DNA of 60,673 bases, taken from NCBI GenBank assembly GCA_964436765.1, contig CAYTEH010000006.1, positions 1-60,673 of the forward strand, in the 5' to 3' direction. The notes beneath the pieces were generated by a model. It was not told the DNA's origin. It saw only the letters and a list, made by a program, of their open reading frames with translations, and searched no databases. Source of the stretch: CAYTEH01 sp964436765. Lineage in GTDB: Bacteria; Patescibacteriota; Gracilibacteria; Peribacterales; Peribacteraceae. Positions 43,319 through 52,024 of the stretch are shown here, piece by piece; the first letter of the stretch is position 1, and each line of letters starts with the position of its first letter. The translations under genes and the position numbers were made by a program.

Positions 43319-44476
43319 TTACTCCTTCGGAGCCCTCATGAGCACGAGAGTCCCAAGACCCGTGATGGCGACGATGACGACTGCGATGCCGGCCCAGAGC
43401 AACCAGGGACGCTGCTCGCTCCAGCGGTCGTCACTGGTATCGCACAGGTTGCCGACCCCGTCCTGGTCCTCATCTGCCTGGCCCGCGTTGGAACGCTTCG
43501 GGCAGTTATCGCGCCCGTTCCAGACTCCATCATGGTCATCGTCGGCGCACACGGACGGATCCTGTTCGGGGTTATCGAGCCCCAGGCAGTTGTCGCAGGC
43601 GTCCCCGACCTTGTCTTCATCATCATCCAGCTGCTCGGGGTTGTAAGCGACAGGGCAGTTATCCTTGGCATCGGGGATACCGTCAAAATCGGTGCGCTCT
43701 GCAAGAGTGATGTTCTCCGGCGGACCAAGGAGGGCTTCTGTAACGGTGTCGGTAAGCTCATCCCGCATATAGGGGGGGACCACCGTGATGGGCGGCAGGG
43801 CGCCATACAGAAGACGATACTGTTCGCGCGGAAGGGCCGTGAAGACGACCCGCTTGCGGGAGGAGAGCAGCTGGAGTTCGGCAATGCGCAAAACGCCCTG
43901 GCTCAGGCGGATGCGCACTTCGACATACCGGCCCTGTTCGCCCGAGAGCGTGATGCTGCGCCCCACCGCGGAGCCCTCCGTGGCATCCTTCAGGGAGGAG
44001 GGGCTGGAGCCTAGCCGAACGCGCACAGAATCAATGCTGGCGTCAGAAGTATCTAACAGAAGGGATGTCGGTGCGACGGGCTCCGTGAAATGGAACAGAA
44101 TCAGGTGTTCACGACCCGTGACAGGCTGGAAGTACGTGGAGTAGTCCCCGTCATGGAGGGCTCCGATGGACGTCTTTGGAACGGTATCGGCGGCCTGCGG
44201 GCTCGTATCGAAGACCGCCCGGGGCATCAGGTTGATTTCGTCTTGGAGGAGGTCGGTGGGCACGGCGACGTTGGCACTGTTCAACACCAGGAGTTCCTGG
44301 GGATCCTGATGGAGGATGTCGGTATCGAGCGTCACCATGGCCTGCGTGCGCTTAGCGAGGGAGGGAAGCTGGATCTGGCGGACGGTGATGAAGCCCTGGG
44401 CTAATGACACGAGAGGCATCGTGAGCGCGGCCGTAAGGGCCAGCGTGGCGATGAGGGGGCGGGGGAGGTGAGTCAT
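43319..44476 (-). CDS. Surface protein with thrombospondin type 3 repeats and C-terminal anchor
   Basis: The product has 385 residues. It has a signal peptide (about 1-27, ending LVSLAQG) and a beta-rich domain (about 28-260) that contains a discoidin-like segment (HLILFHFTEPVAPTSLLLDTSDASIDSVRVRLG). Ca-binding thrombospondin type 3 repeats follow at about 262-350 (DFDGIPDAKDNCPVAYNPEQLDDDEDKVGDACDNC and similar). A single transmembrane helix (about 358-378) and a short basic tail end the protein. The protein is therefore exported and membrane-anchored. It follows the DUF2339 gene on the same strand (60 nt, with a hairpin between). Confidence 0.85.
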   Translation of the reverse strand: MTHLPRPLIATLALTAALTMPLVSLAQGFITVRQIQLPSLAKRTQAMVTLDTDILHQDPQELLVLNSANVAVPTDLLQDEINLMPRAVFDTSPQAADTVPKTSIGALHDGDYSTYFQPVTGREHLILFHFTEPVAPTSLLLDTSDASIDSVRVRLGSSPSSLKDATEGSAVGRSITLSGEQGRYVEVRIRLSQGVLRIAELQLLSSRKRVVFTALPREQYRLLYGALPPITVVPPYMRDELTDTVTEALLGPPENITLAERTDFDGIPDAKDNCPVAYNPEQLDDDEDKVGDACDNCLGLDNPEQDPSVCADDDHDGVWNGRDNCPKRSNAGQADEDQDGVGNLCDTSDDRWSEQRPWLLWAGIAVVIVAITGLGTLVLMRAPKE

Positions 44477-44500
44477 GGCAGGAAGGGGAATGTGACGGTT

Positions 44501-44528
44501 GTAGGGGTCGTACGCGAACGACCCCTAC
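44501..44528. repeat. Perfect hairpin between the DUF2339 and TSP3 genes
   Basis: gtaggggtcgt and acgacccctac form an 11-bp stem with a 6-nt loop. It is a variant of the small dispersed hairpin at 9777 and 16562. Without a T tract it is more likely a processing or pausing site than a terminator. Confidence 0.6.
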
Positions 44529-44536
44529 TGCACGGA

Positions 44537-47257
44537 TCAACGATTGGATTTCGCCAGTTCGGCATCAAACCGCTGGTACAGGTAGGAGGCGCCAATGAGG
44601 AGCAGGCCCGTGAGGATGGAGGCCCCGATGCGCACACCAGTGGAGAGGGTGGCGAAGTCGAAGATGAGGAGCTTCACCACCGTAGCGGCGAAGATGCCCA
44701 TGGCGATGCGTCGGAGCAGCTGCTCGCGCTTGAGGAAACCGATGGAGATGACGATGAGGCCCGCTACCGCCCACCAGACGGTCTGGAGGATGCCGGCGGA
44801 ACTGGCGACCGTCTGGAGCATGTCGGCGATCATGGTGAGCACGAGCATGACGCTCCCGGCCTTGAGCAGGGTCCCGATCTTCCACTCGGACGCGAGGGTG
44901 ACGAGCACGAGCGGGATGGCCGTCCAGAGGGCGACTTCGTACAGGCCCGCCTGATGCACGCTGAGCAGGTGCAGGTCTTTGAGGAGCGGAACGGCCAGCG
45001 CGATGATGGCGGCCTTGAGGAGGACATCGTGTTTCCACCGGAGGGCCAACGCGAAGAATGGCACGGAGAAGAGGATCCACCAGGCGCTGAGGATGCGGTG
45101 CGTGAGGAGCGGCGTCCAGCCGTGGATCATCTGCATATGCTGGATTTCGACCGTCACGTGCATCCACACCTGCACGCAGGCGATCGTGATCATGAGCGCG
45201 CGCGTGTGCGCCGAGTTCACAATGTGCCCCGCCCTGCTCACGACTGCGTAGAGCAGCCCCAGGGTTGCGAAGAAGGAGAGGACCGAGACGGCACCCCACG
45301 GGTGCAGGAAGGGCAGCACGGAGGGGCCCTGCAAGAGGGGACTGACCATGCCGGAGGTATCGCCCAATCCGAACGTGAAGAGCAGCACGAGCGCCTGCGC
45401 CGCGACCGCTGCGAGGAACCACACGGTGACGCCCGTCCAGGCGAAGAGCAGAACCGCGCCCACGGCGAACGCAAGGTACGAGAACGCGAGCGGCAATGTA
45501 ATGACCCACTGGAGGCCGGTGGCTTCGAACGTGACAGCCGCGAAGACGACCAGGGCGATGAGCAGGTGGATGCCCGGCGTGAACTGCTTCGAGAAATCAT
45601 CGGACGGCATCAGCTCTTTGGGCACTTTTTTCGTCCCGATGACCCAGGCCAGGAGGCAGGGGAAGACGACGTAGCTGAGCAACGCCCAGTGCGACGTAAA
45701 GGGGTGCCAAATGGCTTCCACCTGCGGATCGAACATGGGCAGGTTCGCCGCCAAAAACAGGATGGACCCGGCGAGCACGGCCAGCGCGCACTGGAAGACG
45801 CTGCGGCGCCTGAGCGTGATCGCGACCGCCATCAGAAGCACCGAGTACGGCGCCCAGCCCGCAGCGACCCACCCGGTTTTCATCTGCGCGAAGAGCGCGA
45901 GAGCGACGAGCCCGATGCTCGAGAGCAAATAGGTATTCACGAGCAGACCGTCCTCGGAGCGCCGGGTGAGTGCGAGGGCTGAAAAGCCCATGTAGACCGC
46001 GGCGAGGATGAGCGACACCAGGCCCACGTACTGCCCGCCGAAACCGCCCGTGGCGTTGACCACGGCGACGAATGCCGCAAGGCCATCGAGCAGGATGAGC
46101 GCGATGTCATCGGCTTCTGCCCTGCGACCGAGTTTGAACTGGGAGAGCAGCGGCGGGAATGCGAAGAGGATGAAGAACCCGATGGCGATGAGGACCTGCT
46201 GGAGATCGGTGATCGCGTGGGGCCCCATGTCCCTCTGCGAATGATAGATGGTGCCAAAGAGGCTGAATTGCGTCAGGGCAAATGCGGCCAGTGACAGATA
46301 CGGCCACTTCTGGTGCCAGGCGAGCAGCAGCAGGCCGCCCGCGAGGATAGCCAGGTAGATGGTGAAACCCGTGGCGCCGGTATTGGCGGAGCTGAGGAGG
46401 AACGGAGTGAGGTAACCGCCGATCATGCTGAACCACGCGATGATCTGCGCCTTGTAGCGGATGGCCGCGAGCGCGCCGATGCCGGTGATGAGCGAGTAGA
46501 GGATCATGGCGACCGTGGGCGAGAGGCTCAGGCCGTGACTGAGCAACAGTTCCTGGCGGTAGAAGACGTCGGCCACCCACACAGTGAAGTAAAGGAGCAC
46601 CAGACCCGCGCCCGTGAATGCCTGCGACCAGTTGCGGTATTTCCCGTTAAACCATTCGCCGGCGCCGAGGAGTGCGAGGGCAGCAACCGCGCTCAGGAAC
46701 ACGCGGCCCAACTCGCCGATGAGCCGGTTATCGAACGAGTACTTGAGGAAGACCACCATGCCGATGAGGACGATGAGGATGCCCACTTTCTGGAGCAGTT
46801 TCTTGCCGATCCACTGTTCCCAGTCGATCGCGGGTAACGCGGGCGACGGCACGGTGATAGGTTCTTTTTTTGGCTTCCGTACGGGATCTTCCTGCTTCTG
46901 CCGTTCCCGTTCCTGCTGCCCGAACCCGGGAACCCGGTACTCTTCCTGCGACTGCCGGACAGGCTCCTGCACGGGGCGCTGCGCATCCGGAAGATACTGC
47001 GGCGCGGAGGGCTGCCAGTCGCCAGCAAGTTCGGAGGCCACGTTGCGGATTTTGATGATGCCCACGAGCAGCAGGATCGGCATCACCGATGCAATGAGCC
47101 CCAACAGGGCTGCGCCGCCGCCGAGAAAGCCGATGACGGCCAGGCTGAGGAATCCGATGGGAATAAGCATCAGGATCGCGGCAATCAGCAGCAGCGTGAG
47201 GCCGCTGCTGATGCGGCTCCAGTGTTCCTGCGTGGGGGAGGGGGGCGTCTGCGCCAT
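44537..47257 (-). CDS. DUF2339 polytopic membrane protein
   Basis: The product has 906 residues with about 25 hydrophobic segments. The family's most conserved block is present: YSFDNRLIGELGRVFLSAVAALALLGAGEWFNGKYRNWSQAFTGAGLVLLYFTVWVADVFYRQ, then IGGYLTPFLLSS. A cytoplasmic-type linker with Gln/Glu/Pro-rich sequence (about 80-140) separates the first two helices from the rest. DUF2339 has no established biochemical function; involvement in envelope polymer biology is often guessed because of its topology. It lies 23 nt downstream of the marR-like gene and is followed by the TSP3-repeat gene, so all three are likely controlled by the MarR promoter at 47731-47759. Confidence 0.88.
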   Translation of the reverse strand: MAQTPPSPTQEHWSRISSGLTLLLIAAILMLIPIGFLSLAVIGFLGGGAALLGLIASVMPILLLVGIIKIRNVASELAGDWQPSAPQYLPDAQRPVQEPVRQSQEEYRVPGFGQQERERQKQEDPVRKPKKEPITVPSPALPAIDWEQWIGKKLLQKVGILIVLIGMVVFLKYSFDNRLIGELGRVFLSAVAALALLGAGEWFNGKYRNWSQAFTGAGLVLLYFTVWVADVFYRQELLLSHGLSLSPTVAMILYSLITGIGALAAIRYKAQIIAWFSMIGGYLTPFLLSSANTGATGFTIYLAILAGGLLLLAWHQKWPYLSLAAFALTQFSLFGTIYHSQRDMGPHAITDLQQVLIAIGFFILFAFPPLLSQFKLGRRAEADDIALILLDGLAAFVAVVNATGGFGGQYVGLVSLILAAVYMGFSALALTRRSEDGLLVNTYLLSSIGLVALALFAQMKTGWVAAGWAPYSVLLMAVAITLRRRSVFQCALAVLAGSILFLAANLPMFDPQVEAIWHPFTSHWALLSYVVFPCLLAWVIGTKKVPKELMPSDDFSKQFTPGIHLLIALVVFAAVTFEATGLQWVITLPLAFSYLAFAVGAVLLFAWTGVTVWFLAAVAAQALVLLFTFGLGDTSGMVSPLLQGPSVLPFLHPWGAVSVLSFFATLGLLYAVVSRAGHIVNSAHTRALMITIACVQVWMHVTVEIQHMQMIHGWTPLLTHRILSAWWILFSVPFFALALRWKHDVLLKAAIIALAVPLLKDLHLLSVHQAGLYEVALWTAIPLVLVTLASEWKIGTLLKAGSVMLVLTMIADMLQTVASSAGILQTVWWAVAGLIVISIGFLKREQLLRRIAMGIFAATVVKLLIFDFATLSTGVRIGASILTGLLLIGASYLYQRFDAELAKSNR

Positions 47258-47280
47258 ACGGAAGGGGGGAGGAAAGCGGA

Positions 47281-47724
47281 TTACGAAGTACGGATGGAGG
47301 AAAGCGTCAACGATAGCTCTGTCAGGTTCGTCACGAGAGATTTCATCATCGCTGCATCGGCACCGACACGTTCGAGCGCTTTCTGGATATCGCCACGCGC
47401 TTTGCGGACGAGCGTCGCGCCGTGTTTCGTGAGCGTCACGAGCTGACGGCGGCTGTCGCCGGCATCGGCGGCACGCACGATCAATTCCTTCGATTCTATG
47501 ACTTTGATGAGCTGCGCAATAGCAGGCGCGCTAGCGGAGAGCCGGGCGCGCATCTCGCTTGCCGTGATGCCCGGTGAATTTTCGAGCACCCGCAGGAGCG
47601 AATACTCGGCATGCGTGATGCCAAGCTTGCGTAGTTCCCGATCGGCCATCTTCTTCGCCTGCGCGTACGTCTGCCCCAGGAGGAGGAAGACTTGTTCATC
47701 GATGTGAACACCGTTGTGAGGCAT
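47281..47724 (-). CDS. MarR-family transcriptional regulator
   Basis: The product has 147 residues with the MarR winged-helix layout: LGITHAEYSLLRVLENSPGITASEMRARLSASAPAIAQLIKVIESKELIVRAADAGDSRRQLVTLTKHGATLVRKA. The wing motif D-x-R-R-x-x-x-x-L-T is intact. Such proteins repress their own operon and release DNA on binding a ligand, often a phenolic compound. The start at 47724 is directly downstream of a promoter with an inverted repeat in its spacer, so autoregulation is likely. It heads an operon with DUF2339 and TSP3-repeat genes, which suggests control of envelope functions. Confidence 0.92.
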   Translation of the reverse strand: MPHNGVHIDEQVFLLLGQTYAQAKKMADRELRKLGITHAEYSLLRVLENSPGITASEMRARLSASAPAIAQLIKVIESKELIVRAADAGDSRRQLVTLTKHGATLVRKARGDIQKALERVGADAAMMKSLVTNLTELSLTLSSIRTS

Positions 47725-47730
47725 GGGAAT

Positions 47731-47759
47731 AAGTTAGTTAACTTACTTAACTATGTCAA
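47731..47759 (-). promoter_or_regulatory. marR promoter with operator in the spacer, leaderless start
   Basis: TTGACA (47754-47759) and TAACTT (47731-47736) are exactly 17 bp apart on the minus strand. The inverted repeat TAGTTAA-5-TTAACTA (47735-47753) fills the spacer. The ATG follows the -10 box after six bases. Confidence 0.8.
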
Positions 47760-47791
47760 GGGTCAAAACCTTCTTGAATCTGACCTCTGGG

Positions 47792-48472
47792 CTATTTTTT
47801 ATTGGCTATCTCAAAGCCAGACTGGAACTTCTCACCGTCCGTCTCTAAACCGGACCGGACCCTCTCCAAAGCAGCCTCCAGGAGGTCGCCATGACGGGCT
47901 TCAATGTGGGGCCGAAGAGCTGCAATGAGGTCGTGGCAATAATCGAGGAAGTCCTTCTGCAAGCCAATCCATTCTTCAAAGGCTGGAGGCCGATCTCCGG
48001 ACGGGGCTTCATGGAGGACTCCCAGACTCTCCTCCATCCACGCATCGAACCCGCCCAGGAATCCCGCGATATCGGCGAACGCCAGGAGCTTCTCCGGAAC
48101 CGAGACGGGCTCATGGCCCTCGGCGGTGGCCAGGATGAGATTTTTCACGATCCGGATTTCCTGCGGCTTCAGCTTTCCACTGAGATGCCGCTCCGCCTCA
48201 AGTGCCGCGTACTCCTCGTTACCGAGATCATTCCGCGGGACAGCAGATATGCGTCGGTCCGCTTTCCCTGAGTGGCCGTAATCATGAAAGAGCGCGGCGA
48301 GCAGCAGGAGTTCCACTTCATCATCACTGAGCGGGAGCCGGACGTGCGGCAGAAGGTCCTGCACCCGCGCGACCACGTCTTCGGTATGCCGGCGATTATG
48401 GTACGGATGCGGGCACTGCGCCTCGATTTCGGCAAGGACCTGCTCCCGGATGACATCGAATATCTTGCGCAT
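47792..48472 (-). CDS. HD-domain phosphohydrolase
   Basis: The product has about 226 residues. The metal-binding HD motif is in LLLLAALFHDYGHSGKAD, with an upstream His in HPYHNRRHTEDVVARV and an Asp in KLLAFADIAGFLGG. The order H...HD...D is that of metal-dependent phosphohydrolases that act on nucleotides or cyclic nucleotides. I cannot determine the substrate. The start at 48472 (MRKIFDVIRE) is chosen because the alternative at 48484 overlaps the -10 box TACAAT (48483-48488). The stop is 32 nt upstream of the marR -35 box, so the next genes are transcribed separately. Confidence 0.82.
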   Translation of the reverse strand: MRKIFDVIREQVLAEIEAQCPHPYHNRRHTEDVVARVQDLLPHVRLPLSDDEVELLLLAALFHDYGHSGKADRRISAVPRNDLGNEEYAALEAERHLSGKLKPQEIRIVKNLILATAEGHEPVSVPEKLLAFADIAGFLGGFDAWMEESLGVLHEAPSGDRPPAFEEWIGLQKDFLDYCHDLIAALRPHIEARHGDLLEAALERVRSGLETDGEKFQSGFEIANKK

Positions 48473-48845
48473 GAAGACCGACATTGTAGCAGCCGCTCAC
48501 TGCTTCCCCTTCCAGTATGTAGCGCAGCGGCTGCCGCCGTACGCGTTGCCCCGGCTGCAGGTTTTCCATCCCCCCACACTGCGGTGTGGTCGGACAGGTC
48601 CCGATGATTTTTTCGTTTGGGCTTATCGGCCAGTATCGGACTCTCCTGCATGAGTACAAGGAAAAGGGCCGGAATTCCGGCCATAACGTTGGCCATTTGA
48701 TAGTCGGATTGTGGATGATTACGGGCTTGTGGAAGCATGCCAAATAATGGCGGCATCGAGAGGATGCTGTTAGAACTGATGAAAATTGATCTATCTCAAA
48801 TCACGCAAAAAATTGTCCTATTCGCCACAGAGACATCTCGATAGA
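48473..48845. other. Divergent spacer, no gene seen
   Basis: It holds an extended -10 site (TGCTACAAT, 48483-48491, minus strand) for the HD-domain gene and two perfect palindromes (ccacactgcggtgtgg near 48578, ggccggaattccggcc near 48667). The AT content rises towards the lipoprotein gene. Confidence 0.5.
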
Positions 48846-49472
48846 ATGCCAGTCATACCCATTCCTCGACTAAATCTTTTTGTTCTTGTCATTAGTCTTT
48901 CTTTTCTTGGTGGCTGTTCTACAGGCCCACAGCCACAGGCGAAAATTGAAGAAATGGCCGCAACATCTTCGCGGGCAACTAACCTTGCTGATTGGATAGA
49001 ATTTCATAATACGACCTATGGGTACACTCTTCAGCATCCATCAAATTGTCAGCCTATAAAAATGGAATCATCTGCTGATGAAATCACGGAAGCAGGTGAT
49101 ATTAATTTCTGCGGCTTAACAATCAATCCTGAGCCTGCTGATAATTTTCAGGAACAATCCCCCAAAATAGCTGAAAAGATGCGTCTGCCACTTGCTGAAT
49201 TTGCAAAACTGACTTGGGAACAGAACAAATTTGATGAGAATCCAAATATGAAAAATAAACAGGTAGGAGCGTTGCAACAAACTGTTGTAAGTAGTTCGAC
49301 CGCTTATACATTTAACTTTGATTCAAGTTTTCAGGACGTACGGGGCGGCTACCTTGTAAATAGCAAAAGCACGGCGATTATTTTCTCTAATGGAAAAATG
49401 AATTTCATCGCAGTGTACGAAGCAAATGACGACACGGCGAAATCTATACTGCGAACGTTAAAGTTCGATTAA
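48846..49472 (+). CDS. Lipoprotein of unknown function
   Basis: The product has 208 residues. The N-terminus is a lipoprotein signal (LNLFVLVISLSFLGGC) with the lipobox LGGC, so the protein is probably anchored to the outer face of the membrane through Cys24. The rest (WIEFHNTTYGYTLQHPSNCQPIKM... YLVNSKSTAIIFSNGKMNFIAVYEANDDTAKSILRTLKF) looks like the small beta-rich PsbP-like domains that appear in many CPR lipoproteins, with a GYTLQHPS opening and a final IL-TLKF. The gene is visibly more AT-rich than its neighbours, which suggests horizontal transfer or relaxed selection. It converges with the tRNA gene. Confidence 0.78.
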   Translation: MPVIPIPRLNLFVLVISLSFLGGCSTGPQPQAKIEEMAATSSRATNLADWIEFHNTTYGYTLQHPSNCQPIKMESSADEITEAGDINFCGLTINPEPADNFQEQSPKIAEKMRLPLAEFAKLTWEQNKFDENPNMKNKQVGALQQTVVSSSTAYTFNFDSSFQDVRGGYLVNSKSTAIIFSNGKMNFIAVYEANDDTAKSILRTLKFD

Positions 49473-49484
49473 GTCCATTCTAAT

Positions 49485-49560
49485 GGCGGACCCGACGGGA
49501 CTCGAACCCGCGACCTCTTCCGTGACAGGGAAGCGCTCTAACCAGCTGAGCTACGAGTCC
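49485..49560 (-). tRNA. tRNA-Asp (GTC)
   Basis: A 76-nt cloverleaf on the minus strand has acceptor GGACTCG/CGGGTCC, D arm GCTC...GAGC, anticodon loop CTGTCAC with anticodon GTC, and T arm with TTCGAGT. The 3' CCA is encoded. No intron is present. Confidence 0.95.
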
Positions 49561-49699
49561 ACACAATTTTGAAAGGAGCGTCACCGAATCTTTTACTATG
49601 CTCCTCTGAATCAACGTGGAACAGGCGGATAGTACCATCGTGACGGGTATCTGGCAAACATCTGCGCGCCAAAAACACAGCGCGAATCGGGTGGTTTCT

Positions 49700-49834
49700 T
49701 TACAGCCCCCCCGCCAACGCATCGGCCAGGTACACGCAGAGGCCGCCGATGATGATCCACAGACACACGAGCCCCATCAGCTGAGGATCGCGCAGATAGC
49801 GCTTACCGAGGGCAGACCAGTTGATTGTATTCAT
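49700..49834 (-). CDS. Small single-span membrane protein (44 aa)
   Basis: The frame begins MNTINWSALGKRYLRDPQLMGL and has one hydrophobic helix (LMGLVCLWIIIGGLCVYLADALAGGL). The support comes from the promoter: TTGCTA (49865-49870), 17 bp, TATAAT (49842-49847), then ATG after seven bases, so the mRNA would be leaderless. A positive N-terminus followed by a helix suggests an N-in orientation. I do not recognise the family. It is the only coding sequence I see between tRNA-Asp and the repeat at about 49882-49960. Confidence 0.6.
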   Translation of the reverse strand: MNTINWSALGKRYLRDPQLMGLVCLWIIIGGLCVYLADALAGGL

Positions 49835-49841
49835 TTGTATT

Positions 49842-49870
49842 ATTATAGCATAATTTTGTAATTATAGCAA
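49842..49870 (-). promoter_or_regulatory. Promoter of the 44-residue membrane protein gene
   Basis: TTGCTA and TATAAT with a 17-bp spacer and TGC extension; the repeated TTGCTATAAT/ATGCTATAAT sequence gives two overlapping -10 candidates. Confidence 0.7.
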
Positions 49871-49881
49871 ATACTGCCATA

Positions 49882-49960
49882 TCCTTCGCTATGCTCCAGC
49901 CTTCGCCGGAGCCTGTTCTGAGTCGCACCGAAGAAGGCTACGGCCGGCAGGCAGGATGAC
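49882..49960. repeat. Dispersed palindromic repeat before the LysM gene end
   Basis: ccttcgctatgctccagccttcgccggagcctg followed by gaagaaggctacggccggcaggcaggatgac are typical units of the dispersed hairpin types. They lie between the small membrane gene and the stop of the LysM-M23 gene. Confidence 0.5.
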
Positions 49961-49963
49961 AAC

Positions 49964-51025
49964 TTATTTGATATACAGCCTGGGGTCCTTCTTCACACCG
50001 TGCTGCACGACCTCGAAGTGCACATGGATGCCCGTGGGGCCGTGGACGCGTCCGGTGTTGCCCATGTAGGCGATGGGCTGGCCGCGCTCGACCCTGTCGC
50101 CCTCCGACACGTAGAGTTCCTTGTTATGCGCATACAGCGTCGTGAGTCCGTTGCCATGATCGATTTCGATGACGTTGCCATAGCCCCCGTTGTAGCCAAG
50201 ATCGGCACGAATGACTGTGCCGGCCTCGGCCGCGAAGATAGTAGTGCCGCCGCGCACCTGCATGTCGAGCGCATAGTGGCCGGGGCGGTAGCCCTGGGTG
50301 ATCTTGCAGGTCTCGCCGCAGGGCGGATTCAGGAGTCCCTGCGTGATTGACGCACTCACAGCCGGAGCCGTGCCGCGGCCGCCTCCCGAGGGCACGACGA
50401 CGCGCACGGGCGTAGAGCCGATCTGAATTTCACGCGTCGGAAGCTTGTCGGCGAAGCGCAGAGCCTGGTTCACGGACGCGATGACAGATGGCGAATCTAC
50501 CACCGGCCTGCCGCCCGGGATAATGAGCTGCTCGCCTGCCAGGATGAAACCCCCCTTGAGCTTGTTCTGGCGACTGATGACTTCATCGGGCACTTCGTAG
50601 AGCTGAGCAATGCGACTGAGCGTTTCGCCGCGACGCACCGTGTGCAGCACGCCATCGACGGGAAGAATGACGAGCTCCTGGCCAGGGGTGACAGTGGCAT
50701 TCTGGGCAAGACCGTTGGCCCAGCGGATCGTCTGCAGGTTGATGCCGTACTTGTCGGCGACCTTCTGCAAACTTTCGCCTGCCTCCACCGTGTGCACGAG
50801 CCCTTCACTGAACGCCAGACGCGTGCCCTGCTCTCCCACCGACGACGCCTTCATGAGAAACCCTTCTTCGACAAAGAGAAACTGCGGGGGAGGCGTTTCT
50901 TCGATTGCATCGTCGCCCAGAGCGTAGCCCGGCACGTAGGGCGGCAGGAGCGCACCGGCAAGCAGAGCCGCACCCAGGAGAACGCGCAGGCGCAATGACA
51001 GCCAGTGGATGATGGGAGTGCGCAT
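49964..51025 (-). CDS. LysM and M23 peptidase protein
   Basis: The product has 353 residues. A signal peptide or anchor lies at about 1-33 (LRVLLGAALLAGALLPPYVPGYA). Two LysM repeats (HTVEAGESLQKVADKYGINLQTIRWANGL... and HTVRRGETLSRIAQLYEVPDEVISRQNKL...) bind peptidoglycan. The C-terminal M23 metallopeptidase has GHYALDMQV, with the zinc ligands His and Asp, and GPTGIHVHFEV with the H-x-H. It probably hydrolyses peptide cross-bridges in the wall or activates other hydrolases. It is 6 nt downstream of the DD-carboxypeptidase gene and belongs to the same operon. Confidence 0.93.
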   Translation of the reverse strand: MRTPIIHWLSLRLRVLLGAALLAGALLPPYVPGYALGDDAIEETPPPQFLFVEEGFLMKASSVGEQGTRLAFSEGLVHTVEAGESLQKVADKYGINLQTIRWANGLAQNATVTPGQELVILPVDGVLHTVRRGETLSRIAQLYEVPDEVISRQNKLKGGFILAGEQLIIPGGRPVVDSPSVIASVNQALRFADKLPTREIQIGSTPVRVVVPSGGGRGTAPAVSASITQGLLNPPCGETCKITQGYRPGHYALDMQVRGGTTIFAAEAGTVIRADLGYNGGYGNVIEIDHGNGLTTLYAHNKELYVSEGDRVERGQPIAYMGNTGRVHGPTGIHVHFEVVQHGVKKDPRLYIK

Positions 51026-51031
51026 GGGACG

Positions 51032-51904
51032 TTACGCAAAAATCGTCTTGAGGGCGGCGAGGATGGAACGCATATCGGCATAGCGGTTGCGCGAACCAAG
51101 CAGGACCACCGCGTACTCGCGGCTTCCCTCGCGGATAATGGAGAGCAGGCATTCGCCCGCGGCCACGGTGGTGCCCGTTTTGCCGGCAACGACGGGCGTC
51201 GATTCATGCAGCAGGTCGTGGGTATGGACGAGAGTGGTGGTGCGACCCAGATCGTCTTTGATGACGGCGGTGGGCAGCGCCATCCGTGCGCGAAGATCGT
51301 TCTGGCGCTGAACGTAGAGTGCCAACAGAGCGATATCGCGCGGGGTGGACCACTGTTTGGGATCATCCAGGCCCGCGGCATTCGCAAACGAGGTGTCCTT
51401 GAGCCCCAGCGAAGCGGCACGTTCATTCATGAGCTTCACAAATGCGGCACTGGATCCGCTGTGGAACCGCGCGAGCGTCACCGCAGCGTCGTTGGCAGAG
51501 GAAATCAACAGCGCCGAAAGCAGATCACCGACGGTATACCTGCGTCCGGGCGCAAGATTCACTTTGCTCCCCTCCACGGTACCGATGTCGGCAGGCACTT
51601 TGACCTTCTCACCGAGCGCGTGGTTCTCGATGATCACCAGCGCCGTCATAAGCTTGGTAAGGCTGCCCATGGGGTGACGCAGCCGCTCGCTGCGACCGTA
51701 GACCTGCTGCCCGCTCTGGAGATCAAGCACCACCACACCCGACGCCGAGACAGAGCGGAGTCCCTGCATAGATTCAAGCAGCCCCTGGGCCAGCGGCGAG
51801 GGAGCCGCCACCTGGAGCACATCGATGGGAACGGCTACCGCGCCCGGATCGTGGAGCACCGGAACCATGCCCATCAGCAAGACCGACAGGACGGAGCTGT
51901 ACAT
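51032..51904 (-). CDS. dacA: D-alanyl-D-alanine carboxypeptidase (S11, PBP5-like)
   Basis: The product has 290 residues from the start at 51904. The serine-peptidase motifs are SxxK in HPMGSLTKLMTAL (Ser81, Lys84), SxN in LISSANDAAV (Ser136-Asn138) and KTG in VVAGKTGTT (Lys242). An N-terminal hydrophobic segment (SSVLSVLLMGMVPVL) exports it. The enzyme removes the terminal D-Ala of peptidoglycan stem peptides and so limits cross-linking. The C-terminal beta domain and amphipathic anchor of E. coli PBP5 are absent, so it is a minimal version. The frame to 51988 is longer, but the extra residues are not signal-like. Confidence 0.9.
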   Translation of the reverse strand: MYSSVLSVLLMGMVPVLHDPGAVAVPIDVLQVAAPSPLAQGLLESMQGLRSVSASGVVVLDLQSGQQVYGRSERLRHPMGSLTKLMTALVIIENHALGEKVKVPADIGTVEGSKVNLAPGRRYTVGDLLSALLISSANDAAVTLARFHSGSSAAFVKLMNERAASLGLKDTSFANAAGLDDPKQWSTPRDIALLALYVQRQNDLRARMALPTAVIKDDLGRTTTLVHTHDLLHESTPVVAGKTGTTVAAGECLLSIIREGSREYAVVLLGSRNRYADMRSILAALKTIFA

Positions 51905-52024
51905 CTGACCAAGTGTAGGGAGAGGCCCAGGGGATGGAAAGCGTTTGAATGCATTTTTTATGGCAAAATACATCATTGTCAATAACACGTATCATCCTGT
52001 TTTTTTGGCTGCAGAATGGGCCGA

